A stretch of DNA of 64,000 nucleotides from HGM12998 sp900756495 (GTDB taxonomy: Bacteria > Bacillota > Clostridia > Oscillospirales > Oscillospiraceae). The notes beneath the pieces are model-generated. The model had not been told where the DNA came from. It ran no database searches and was given only the letters and a program-made list of their open reading frames with translations. Positions 8,442 through 17,300 of the stretch are shown one piece after another (position 1 is the stretch's first letter; every line of letters starts with the position of its first letter). Made by a program: the position numbers and the translations under genes. The DNA is taken from NCBI GenBank assembly GCA_958477305.1, contig CAUEFI010000006.1, forward strand, positions 1 to 64,000. The letters run 5' to 3'.

Positions 8442-8657
8442 ACTTCTCCCCTCCCTGCTTTTCTTATGAATGATAAACGCTCCGCTTCTGCCCAGCCTCA
8501 GCCAGGCTTGTCTAACCATTGTCAACACACCCAATCAACAGGCCCTTTGTCCTCTGGCCGGCCCGTTTTTGGAAATCCACCGGATTCCTGCGGAAACTCC
8601 CTTTCCAAAAATCAAGCCTCCTCACTGCTCGACATATCGCCCATGATCAAGCAAGCC

Positions 8658-9401
8658 CTAACAGGTGCAGAACAGAGCGCCCAGTCGCTTCTCTACAGGC
8701 GGAACTCCCAGCGCCCGCAGGCATCCCCACAGGCCCACCTGGTTGCTGGTAAGTACTGGTTTTCCCAGTTGCTCTTCCATGGTTTGAATTCGATCCATCA
8801 CGTGCAGGCCCGAGCAGCTGATCAGCACTGCATCTGCCTGAGGGATGTCACTGCGCCGAACCAAGCGCTCCACCTCTACTGGCGGGATGGACAGGATATC
8901 CCGGGGCGAGGTATATCCGAAGCCCGCCTCCGCCGCCACGGAAAGGCCGGACTCCTCCAGATACCGCTTCTCCAACTGGTTCAACTCCGGTGCGGAGGGG
9001 GTGACCAGCAACACACTCCCCACACCCAAGGCGCTGGCGGCCTCCACCACACAGTGGGCCGAAGTGAGCACTGTCGCATGCAGCTCCTGGCTGAGTCGCC
9101 TGGCCTGTGCCAGATCCGCCTGCAGTCCCTCTACAAAGCTGCCCGCCGTGCTGCTAAGAAGAATCACGTCACAGTAAGCGTTTTCCGCCAACATAGCCGC
9201 GGCCTCTTCCACCCCCCGGTTCATGGCCCTGATCCCTTTCGGCGTAGAGCTAGTCAGCGGAGTACGGGTGGTCATAACCGCCACTCCCTCGGGCCGATAG
9301 CGGTTAAACTCCGCCTCGGTGGCGTTCCCAGGCGCCGTGGCCACCAGCCCAATCCGCCCCCGCCAGCCGTCCACAAAGGGTCTGGATGAATTCAGATGCA
9401 T
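8658..9401 (-). CDS. Maleate isomerase / arylmalonate decarboxylase-like paralogue, first cysteine replaced by Ser
   Basis: 247-residue paralogue of the downstream gene; both open with a VDGWRGRIGL block. The second active-site cysteine is kept in ISCSGLHV (Cys196), but the first position is LLSSTAGSF with Ser84. Arylmalonate decarboxylases also keep only the second of the two, so this copy may catalyse a one-cysteine reaction or act on a different substrate. The start at 9401 has AGGAGG 11 bases upstream. It lies divergent to the GntR regulator, and the shared upstream region holds a TGTATACA palindrome. About 216 bases separate it from the next paralogue; I see no gene there. Confidence 0.72.
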   Translation of the reverse strand: MHLNSSRPFVDGWRGRIGLVATAPGNATEAEFNRYRPEGVAVMTTRTPLTSSTPKGIRAMNRGVEEAAAMLAENAYCDVILLSSTAGSFVEGLQADLAQARRLSQELHATVLTSAHCVVEAASALGVGSVLLVTPSAPELNQLEKRYLEESGLSVAAEAGFGYTSPRDILSIPPVEVERLVRRSDIPQADAVLISCSGLHVMDRIQTMEEQLGKPVLTSNQVGLWGCLRALGVPPVEKRLGALFCTC

Positions 9402-9511
9402 ATATAGATGGCTCCTCCTTCTCCAATTCACTGATATTCTTAGCTTAATACCGGATAGAAGGCCTCCGCAATTGATACATGATTATACATGGTTGTACTT
9501 TAGTTCCAAAT

Positions 9512-9526
9512 TGTATACATATGTAT
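9512..9526. promoter_or_regulatory. Overlapping palindromes, candidate GntR operator
   Basis: TGTATACA (9512-9519) overlaps ATACATATGTAT (9515-9526), just upstream of the consensus promoter at 9541 and between divergent genes. The position fits autoregulation together with control of the isomerase gene. Confidence 0.5.
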
Positions 9527-9540
9527 CCTTTTGTTGACTA

Positions 9541-9569
9541 TTGACACTCTTCCAGCTGGATTTTATAAT
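9541..9569 (+). promoter_or_regulatory. Consensus sigma-A promoter for the regulator-fumarase operon
   Basis: TTGACA (9541-9546), a 17-base spacer and TATAAT (9564-9569) form a perfect vegetative promoter about 50 bases before the GntR start. Confidence 0.8.
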
Positions 9570-9619
9570 ATAAAAAATAGTAGCGGGCAGCCATCCTGCC
9601 GCAGGAGGTAGAATCGCCC

Positions 9620-10306
9620 ATGGATCCACAAATTCAGATACTTCGTACTCAGTTGGTGGAGAAAAAACAGGCCAGCGACACGCTGTACTGTACCATCAAG
9701 GAGGCCATTGCCACCGGCCTGTTATCCATGGGTACCCGCCTCCGGGAGGAAGAACTGGCCGAGGTATTCGACGTATCCCGTACACCGGTGCGGGAGGCTA
9801 TGAAAAAGCTGGAGATGGAGCAATTGATTCAGAGCAACAGCGTGAGCGGCTCCACGGTTCGTACCCTGTCGGTGGATGAGTGCCTAGATACATTGGAGGT
9901 ACTGGAGCTTCTGCGCGCTGCGGCCTGTAATCTGCTGATAGGCCGCATTCCACGCTCGCTCCTGATGGTATTGGAGCAGAATACCCGCAAGGGAGAGCAC
10001 CTGAAGGACTCCTTCCAACGCTATGAGAACAACGCGGAGTTCCACGATCTGCTGGTCAAGGCCACTGGGAACTCGGTATTGGAAAAGCTGAACCAGCAGC
10101 TCTCCTTTATCGAGCGGATGATCAACCACACTGTGCTTCCGGTGCACTACGCAGACAACTACGCCGAGCACCATCGTGCCCTGGTTCGTGCCATCGTGGA
10201 TAACGATCAGGACGCGGTGCAGGCTGAGTTGGCGCACAGTAAGGAAAAGGTGGATGAGTACATGCGGCGGATTGTCCGGGCTTTCCTGGACATTGACGGA
10301 CTTTAA
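9620..10306 (+). CDS. GntR-family transcriptional regulator, FCD (FadR) subfamily
   Basis: 228-residue regulator with an N-terminal winged helix (recognition region FDVSRTPVREAMKKLE, about 50-65) and a C-terminal helical FCD ligand domain containing EFHDLLVKATGN and a later HHRALVRAI with metal-type histidines. Such proteins usually sense carboxylates. The start has GGAGG at a good distance. It lies 15 bases upstream of the fumarase genes and divergent from the isomerase pair, so it probably controls the island through the TGTATACA sites at 7668 and 9512. Activator or repressor status and ligand are unknown. Confidence 0.88.
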   Translation: MDPQIQILRTQLVEKKQASDTLYCTIKEAIATGLLSMGTRLREEELAEVFDVSRTPVREAMKKLEMEQLIQSNSVSGSTVRTLSVDECLDTLEVLELLRAAACNLLIGRIPRSLLMVLEQNTRKGEHLKDSFQRYENNAEFHDLLVKATGNSVLEKLNQQLSFIERMINHTVLPVHYADNYAEHHRALVRAIVDNDQDAVQAELAHSKEKVDEYMRRIVRAFLDIDGL

Positions 10307-10321
10307 AAAGGAGGAGACGGT

Positions 10322-11155
10322 ATGCGGGAGATCAGCGCCGGCGCGGTAACCGAGGCGGTGGCCCGGCTGTGCGTGGCGGCCAACACCCGTCTGACACGGG
10401 ACGTGACGGAGGCCATCGCCGCCGCCCGGGAGCGGGAGGACTGGCCGGTGGCCCGGGAGATTTTGGACCGCATTATCGAAAACGATGCCCTCGGGGACGG
10501 CGTCCCCATCTGCCAGGACACGGGCATGGCCTGCGTGTTTCTGGAGGTGGGACAGGACGTGCACATCTCCGGAAACCTCCGGGAGGCGGTGGACGAGGGG
10601 GTGCGCCGGGGATACACCGAGGGCTATCTGCGCAAGTCGGTGGTAGCCGACCCCCTGGACCGGGTGAACACTGGGGACAACACCCCCGCCATGCTCCACG
10701 TGGAGCTGGTGCCCGGCGAGAAGGTCAAAATCACCGTGGCCCCCAAGGGCTTCGGCAGCGAGAACATGAGCCGCATCGCCATGCTTCGCCCCTCCGACGG
10801 GGTAGAGGGGGTCAAGCAGTTCATCCTGGACGCGGTGGAGCAGGCCGGCCCCAATCCCTGTCCCCCCATTGTGGTGGGGGTGGGCATCGGCGGCTCCTTC
10901 GACCAGTGCGCCCTGCTGGCCAAGAAAGCCCTGCTGCGGGATCTTGGCAGCCACCATGCAAAGCCCTTCTACGCCGCCTTGGAGGATGAGCTGCTGGAGA
11001 AAATCAACGCCTTGGGCATTGGGCCCCAGGGCTTCGGCGGCCGCACCACCGCCCTGGCAGTGCACATCGAGACCCTGCCCACCCACATCGCCGGCCTGCC
11101 CTGCGCGGTGAACATCAACTGCCATGTGGCCCGGCATCAGACGGAGGTGTTGTAG
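10322..11155 (+). CDS. Fumarase / L(+)-tartrate dehydratase, alpha subunit (class I, [4Fe-4S])
   Basis: 277-residue catalytic subunit of the two-subunit iron-sulfur hydro-lyase that adds water to fumarate to give malate, or acts on tartrate. Family blocks PICQDTGMA, GNTGDNTPAMLH-like (here NTGDNTPAMLH) and GIGGSFDQCALLAKKAL are visible, with cysteines suited to the cluster. The ATG at 10322 is preceded by AAAAGGAGGAG. It is followed by the beta subunit gene after one base. Alongside malic enzyme and a fumarate-forming type of lyase, the fumarase role is favoured; tartrate dehydratase cannot be excluded from sequence. Confidence 0.88.
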   Translation: MREISAGAVTEAVARLCVAANTRLTRDVTEAIAAAREREDWPVAREILDRIIENDALGDGVPICQDTGMACVFLEVGQDVHISGNLREAVDEGVRRGYTEGYLRKSVVADPLDRVNTGDNTPAMLHVELVPGEKVKITVAPKGFGSENMSRIAMLRPSDGVEGVKQFILDAVEQAGPNPCPPIVVGVGIGGSFDQCALLAKKALLRDLGSHHAKPFYAALEDELLEKINALGIGPQGFGGRTTALAVHIETLPTHIAGLPCAVNINCHVARHQTEVL

Positions 11156-11156
11156 C

Positions 11157-11723
11157 ATGGCCAGACATATCACCGCCCCTCTGACCAGGGAGGCCGCCGC
11201 CGGGCTGCGGGCGGGAGAGAGCGTATTGCTCTCCGGAACCGTCTATACCGCCCGAGACGCCGCCCACAAACGGCTGTGCGCCATGGCGGCGGAGGGCAAG
11301 TCCATGCCCTTCCCCATCCAGGGCGCCGTGATCTATTTCGTGGGGCCCACCCCTGCCCGGCCGGGGCAGGCCATCGGCTCTGCCGGACCCACCACCAGCT
11401 ACCGCATGGACGCCTACTCGCCTACCCTGCTCCGTCTGGGGCAGCTGGGCATGATCGGCAAGGGCAAGCGCTCGGCCGAGGTAATCCAGGCCATGAGGGA
11501 GACCGGCGCAGTCTACTTCGGGGCCATCGGCGGAGCAGGGGCCCTGCTGAGCCGGTGCGTCAAGTCCGTCAGGATGGTGTGCTACGAGGATCTGGGGGCC
11601 GAGGCTATCCGGGAGCTGGAGGTGGAGAACCTCCCCCTCACCGTGGTCATCGACAGCCAGGGCAATAACCTCTACGAGACCGGCCGGGCCGCCTATCTGG
11701 CCTGGCGTGAGCAGGAGAAGTAA
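11157..11723 (+). CDS. Fumarase / L(+)-tartrate dehydratase, beta subunit
   Basis: 188-residue partner subunit of the class I hydro-lyase. The conserved swivelling-domain blocks GAVIYFVGPTPARPG, GSAGPTTSYRMD and GAIGGAGALLS are visible. The start at 11157 is chosen because GGAGG lies at the right distance, overlapping the end of the alpha gene; an upstream ATG in the same frame would lie inside the alpha coding region without a site. The protein ends normally and no terminator is obvious right after it. Confidence 0.88.
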   Translation: MARHITAPLTREAAAGLRAGESVLLSGTVYTARDAAHKRLCAMAAEGKSMPFPIQGAVIYFVGPTPARPGQAIGSAGPTTSYRMDAYSPTLLRLGQLGMIGKGKRSAEVIQAMRETGAVYFGAIGGAGALLSRCVKSVRMVCYEDLGAEAIRELEVENLPLTVVIDSQGNNLYETGRAAYLAWREQEK

Positions 11724-11941
11724 AACATTTCCTCTATGTTTATGAAGGATGCCCTGCCTAAGAACTTTTTTGTTTATCTCCGTGTCAATTTCTGAGGTAG
11801 ATTAGCCTTCTTGCCCCAGGAGCTGACCCAGAACAGGAAACATCCCTGCGGAGCGCATACGGCCTCCGGGATTTGGCAAATTTCCGGAACAAAAAGGGCT
11901 GAAAAGCGACCAAAATCAACGGATTGAACCGCCGGCAGCAA
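11724..11941. other. Intergenic, no gene seen; possible degraded 5' half of a tRNA near its end
   Basis: AT-rich then mixed sequence without a supported frame. Just before 11942 the string CCGGCAGC resembles an initiator tRNA D-loop but lacks the bases that would complete the D-arm and anticodon stem, so it is at best a decayed tRNA half. Confidence 0.4.
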
Positions 11942-11986
<45 letters not shown>

Positions 11987-11994
11987 CAAAATTT

Positions 11995-12030
11995 CCCTAG
12001 AACCGCAATGGTTCTAGGGATTTTCTTTAT
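11995..12030 (+). terminator. Terminator downstream of the tRNA fragment
   Basis: Ten-base perfect arms (11995-12004, 12010-12019) with loop GCAAT, followed by ATTTTCTTTATTTTC. Confidence 0.8.
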
Positions 12031-12301
12031 TTTCCCATTATTTTTACCCCACAATTAAGCGCACATACGGCGCACAGTGTTATCCCCCTTTGACGGCATA
12101 GCCTTTGCCGCTGCGCGATGCGGCTCCAGCGTCCCCCACCTTGGAAATTTCGCTTGTCCTTAGGGGCAATACCAAGTATACTGTATGTAAAATATCAGGC
12201 GGTACAGGATAACGGTTTGCTGTCATTATCTCCGGAAATAATCGATAGGCCGCGAGTGAAACAAAACCAGTATGACGTGCGTGGATGAAGAAAGGAAGGA
12301 A
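12031..12301. other. Intergenic, no gene seen
   Basis: No frame with a ribosome site or recognisable protein. It probably carries the promoter of the broken gene at 12302, but I see no clear -35/-10 pair. Confidence 0.4.
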
Positions 12302-13841
12302 ATGAAAAAACGCGGTATTCCCCTGCTCCTGACCATAGTTCTAACGCTGGGACTGACCGCCCCGGCCGGGGCGGCGGACACTGCGGGCGTGGCCGAGCCC
12401 AGCCTGCTGCTCTCGGTTTTGGAAGGGCAGAAGGCGGCGGAGAAGCTGCACACCCTGGGGCTGTTCCAGGGCGTGGGGACCAACGCCGAAGGGACGCCGG
12501 ACTTCGACCTAGACCGCACCCCCACCCGCATCGAGGGCGTGACCATGCTGGTGCGCCTGATGGGCAAGGAGCAGAACGCCAAATGGAGCACAGCGGAGAT
12601 TCCCTTTACCAATGTGCCCAACTGGGGTCTGCCCTACGTCCGGTATTCTTACGGCAACGGCTACACCAAGGGCACCTCGGGCACCACTTTCGGCAGCACG
12701 GCGGTGCTGGACGCGGCCCAGTACCTGACCCTGCTGCTCCGGGCCATGGGCTATGAGGACGGGACCGATTTCCAGTGGGATTCTCTCTGGACCCTGTCCA
12801 ACCAGCCGGGCTTTACCGACTATGATCCCGCGCATCCGGGGGCCTTCACCCGGGGCACGGCGGCGGTGTAGGCCTGGAACGCCATGACGGCCGAGACCAA
12901 GGGGGGCGACCCTTTGGCGGACCTGCTGCTCCTGGCGAAAGCCATCGATCCGGAGAAGGGAAACGCCGCCGGTCTCTTCCACGGCAAGGGCGGGATCGCG
13001 TTCGTGCGCAATTATTTGACCCTTGATCTGTATGGGGCCGGCTTGGACTTGTATGTGGTCGGACTGCCCGACGACGCCGCCGACCTGGAGGTACTGGAGA
13101 GCGACCCCGAGGCGGGGACCTCCACCGTCCGCGTTACCTTCCACGCCTCCGGCCGCTTCACACTCTACGCGGGAGACGGAGGACGTCAGAGACGATCTGG
13201 AGCTGATCGTGGACGAGGCGTCCCCTGAGCTTCGGATCAGCGGCCCCGACACGGTCCACGCCGGCGAGTGGATCAGCCTTGGCCTTTGGCAGAAGCACTT
13301 TGATGAAAATCTGGGTGTGCGGCTATGGGAGAACTCCAACCCGGAGGTAGCCAGACTCCAGGTCACCAGCAACAGCATCAACGGCTTGAGCGCGGGCCTG
13401 GACAGCCTGAAGCCGGGCGTCACGACCGTCACCGCCATCCTTACCGACGGCCGCTCCGCCTCCAAGACCATCACGGTCACCGAGGCCCTGGCCCCCATGG
13501 AGCTGTCCCTGCCCGGCTTCCCCTGCACCGTGGAGGGCTACGGCTCCTCCGGAGAGCTGGCCTACCGGGTCACCATCACCGGAGCGTCCTATGATTACGA
13601 CAGCAGTGAGCTGTATATGCGGGTGCAGGGCACGGTGGACTACGCGGCCCCCGGGATCTCGCAGATTCTGATCTATTTCACGATCACCGACGACGCCACC
13701 GGCGAAGAGGTCGATATGAGCACGTCCGACATCATTCTAGAGGGGACCGAAGGGGCGTTCCGATACGTCCCCTCCGGCTACAGCGCCGACGCCTATCCCA
13801 CCCTTTACGACGGACATACCTACACCCTGAGCTTCCACTGA
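12302..13841 (+). pseudogene. Exported SLH/Ig-like surface protein, interrupted by a TAG stop and a frameshift
   Basis: The ATG at 12302 has GAAAGGAAGG upstream and encodes a signal peptide ending near PAGAA. SLH-like segments follow (GLFQGVGTNAEGTPDFDLDR; ITMLVRLMG-like VTMLVRLMG; YSYGNGYTKGTSGTTFG). At 12869-12871 a TAG interrupts the reading after FTRGTAAV; the same frame resumes with AWNAMTAETKGGDPL to about 13170. Sense then continues one frame over (TEDVRDDLELIVDEASPEL), through an Ig-like adhesion region, to the stop at 13841. The SLH repeat crosses the stop codon naturally, so this is one gene with two lesions rather than two genes. Stop-codon readthrough is possible, but the frameshift argues for decay. 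Confidence 0.75.
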
Positions 13842-14015
13842 GCCGGGACCGGGCTGGGCGGCGCGCCATCCTGACAGCAGGGCGGATACGGCAACCCCCA
13901 TAACGGCAAAACAGCGCAGAGGGCGCGGACGATCTGTCCGCGCCCTCTTGTATATCCCCAAGGGCATACAGCCTCCTGCCGTGGCCCTAACTGTTTTAAC
14001 CTAAGCCTTCCGCCG
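13842..14015. other. Intergenic with terminator, no gene seen
   Basis: Holds the terminator at 13918 and otherwise no supported feature. The stretch from 13842 to the next plus-strand start at 14367 contains only the transposase remnant listed separately. Confidence 0.4.
13918..13955 (+). terminator. Rho-independent terminator after the broken SLH gene
   Basis: Thirteen-base perfect arms (13918-13930 and 13936-13948) with loop GATCT, then TGTATAT. Confidence 0.7.
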
Positions 14016-14186
14016 TTAATCACTTGTTGTCGGCTCACTGCGCTCGTACCGGGCTGCCTGAATCAGCTTCTCCGCCTCTGCCTCCAGAAGAAGCCCGCTG
14101 AGGGTTCCCTCTGCGCCGCCTCGCACCAGCTCCTTGATTTGCCCCTCGACTCCTTCCTCGTCAAGCTGTACAATCTTTTCAGGCAT
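14016..14186 (-). pseudogene. IS256-family transposase, N-terminal remnant
   Basis: 56 codons on the minus strand from ATG at 14186 to TAA at 14016-14018. The product contains IKELVRGGAEGTLSGLLLEA followed by EAEKLIQAARYERSE, which closely resembles the start of IS256/mutator transposases up to the YERSE block. The usual following RxGYRNGxx segment and the catalytic DDE region are absent; the frame stops right after PTTSD. A GGGAGA site precedes the start. This is an insertion-sequence relic with no activity expected. No terminal inverted repeats were recognised. Confidence 0.7.
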
Positions 14187-14366
14187 GGTTTGCTGTCTCC
14201 CTTCAGAATGGTGTGTCGCGACTTCATTCTATCGGAGAGCTGCAAACCATGTCTCTTTTCATCCTTAAATCCATAAATTTTTACATACATTTTTCAATTA
14301 TGCGGTGGAGGCAATAACAGCAAAAGCCGTATACTTTGGCCGGAAAAATTTTTGGGGGGAATTTGT

Positions 14367-17300
14367 ATGAAGAAAACCAAGCCAATACGACTGCGCTTGC
14401 TTTCCTGGGCTCTCAGCGCAATGATTGCGCTGAGTCTGCTTCCAGCGCCACAGGCAGCAGCAGCTGAACCGGGTCCGGCAGCATCACAAATCACAATGAC
14501 ACTTGCGGAAAGTGATACAGCCGGGAAGACGGTCATGACCTTCAATTGGGTTATGGATACGACTGTAACCAGTTCTGAGTTAGTGTACGGCAGCGATCCG
14601 GCCCTTGCGGATGGGACTACGGTGCAGGCCACGATGGCCGCTCCCAATCGGGAAGATATCGAACCAGAGGAAGGGCAGCAATACTTCAAAGATATCCATT
14701 CATTTCATGCGGTGGCGTACGATTTAGCGCCAGGCGCTACCTATTATTATAAACTAGGAAATGCTGAGGATGGATACACGGAGCCAAAGGCGTTTCGGGC
14801 TCCGGATGCTCCGGACGCGAACGAACCCTTTTCCTTTGTAGTGACTCCCGACACGCAGGGCGAGGACAAGGAGGACTTCGACAACACGCAGGAGCTGTAC
14901 CGTCATATCGCCCAGCAGGAATCGGACGCGGACTTCCTAGTGCATACTGGAGACCTGGTGGAAGACGGGTACAGCTCCGATCAGTGGCAGTGGTTCTTTG
15001 AAGCCGCACAGCCGCTGCTGGATTCTATGCCGATTATGGCGGTTCCCGGCAACCACGACGGCGGCTCCCATGACAAGAATACTGTCAACTACAACGCGAG
15101 ACTCAACTATGATGCGCTGACCGCACCGGAGGGCCTCTCCGACGAGACTGAAGGAACCGTGTACAGCTTCACCTACGGTGACGCTCAGTTCGTTGCGCTG
15201 AACACCAACGCCGGCGGCGAGGATGATGAAATCCAGTACCAGTTCCTGAAGGAACAGATGGACAATACCGACAAGGCGTGGAAGATTGTCATCATGCACG
15301 TACCGGCATACGATCCCGGCAGTTCCCACTACTCGTTTGACAATGAAGTTGGGGCGAAGCTGACAGAGGCGGATGTGGACTTGGTACTGTGCGGCCATGA
15401 GCACGGCTACGCCAGAAATACATTCTACACGACCTCAGATGGTGCCGAAGCTGTTGCACCCGGCGAAGGCCCTACATATGTCATCGGCGGTTCGGTTTAT
15501 GACTACGCCTACGGTATGAATCCACAGGCGGAGGAGTGGAGCCAGGTGTTCTACGACCTCCGCATTGAGAAAGAGGGGAGCGGCGGCGGCGGCATCTACG
15601 CCCCTGGCGTATACAGCCGTGTGGATGTGTCCAGCAACGCCCTTACCTACACGGCCTATTACAAGGCTACCGGTGAGGAAAATGACTTCCGGGTGATCGA
15701 TACCTTTACCATCCAGAAGTCCGGCAGCGAGATTACGCAGCCCACCGGCGGCGGAGAAGAGCCCACGGGAGTGACGTATCTGTGGGACAGCTTCCAACAG
15801 GAAGAAGGCGTTCTCTCTGCGCGCTTCAACTGGACCACCGATGTGGACACTGAGGCCGGCATCCTCTACTATGCCAAGAAGGCGGACTTTGATGCCAACG
15901 GCGGCCTCTTTACCCACATGGCCCTGGCCGACAGCGAGGTAGTGGATCTGTCCGGTGCGCTGTCCGACGCGGGCTATACTGGCGGTACCGCTGATTATAA
16001 CAGCGTGGACGAGGCGGACTATTGCTACGCCCCGGTCATGAGCCACAAGGCAGAGACCGTCGCCCTGGAGCCGGACACCGAGTATGTGTACTGCGTAGGC
16101 GACGGCGGCATGAACACCACTTCTGTTGGCAGCCCTGCTGTGATCAAGACTCCGGCGGCGGCTGAAGACACCTTTGAGTTTCTCTTCTTCACTGATGCCC
16201 AGCAGGGTGCCTGCGGCAGCTATGAAGCTACCGTGGATGCCTATGAAGACTTTGGCACCATGCTGGAGGGCGCGGCAGAGCAATACCCGGAGGCCGCGTT
16301 TATCCTCAGCGGCGGCGATCAGGTAAACTACACCTTTGATACCTGGCAGTGGGACGCCTTCTTTGAGCAGGGCAAGGATGTTTTCAAACAGTATCCCCTC
16401 TACCTCAGCGCTGGAAACCACGAGTGTGACGGCGCCGGCAACGAGTGGGCTCCCGGCAGCAGCTGGGATCCCGTAGATATCAGTATCAGCAGCTTGAAAG
16501 GCCGCTATAATGCCCCGGAGAATGGCGTAGCCTACTACGGCGGCGGCAATGGTACCCAGCGGATGGCTAGCGGTACCGAGAAGCTGGAGTCCATGGCCGG
16601 AAACTATTTCTTCATTTATGGCGACACTCTGTTCTTGGTAATGGATTTTCAGGACTCCACTCAGGACGGCTTGACTGATCTTCAGCAGGAGTGGGTCAAG
16701 TCCGTAGTCAAGCAGAATCCCACCAAGTGGCGTGTTGCCGTGCTCCACAAGACCCTCTTCGGCTACCGGGTGGACGACCCCACCGAGGGCGACTATGGCA
16801 ACTGGACCGACACCTTTGACGAAGCCGGTATTGATCTGGTCTTGATGGGCCACGACCACGTCTATACCCGCACCAATTACTATGCCCAGCGCGGGCAGAT
16901 CAACAACAGTACTGACCCTGGCAGCGGCACCACCTACATCACCGGGGCTTCCGCCAATACCGATAACCGCTCGGACTACTATGAAGAGAGCCCCTATGTA
17001 CTGGTCCACAGCACCACGGACTTCGGCCGCTCCTACCTAGCCATCTCCGTCTCCCCCGAGTCCCTGAAGGTCAGCGTTCACGGCATCGAAAACGAGGCTC
17101 CCAAGACCGTGGAAGAGAACGCCGTCATCACCACCGTTCCCCGCACCTATGATCTGAGCGGCTGGGAGTATCCCGAAGTGCCCGAGGAAGTGGACGACCT
17201 CTCCCTCACCGGAGTGACGGTCAGCGGCATTGCCAAGGAGGGCCAGACCCTCCGCGCGGAGCTGGAGCCAGGCAGCGCCACCGCCTCCTATACCTGGCAG

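Noticed and set aside
15435..17009. Long minus-strand frames across 15.4-20.0 kb
   Set aside because: Antisense to the 1900-residue surface protein whose domains and signal peptide are clear.
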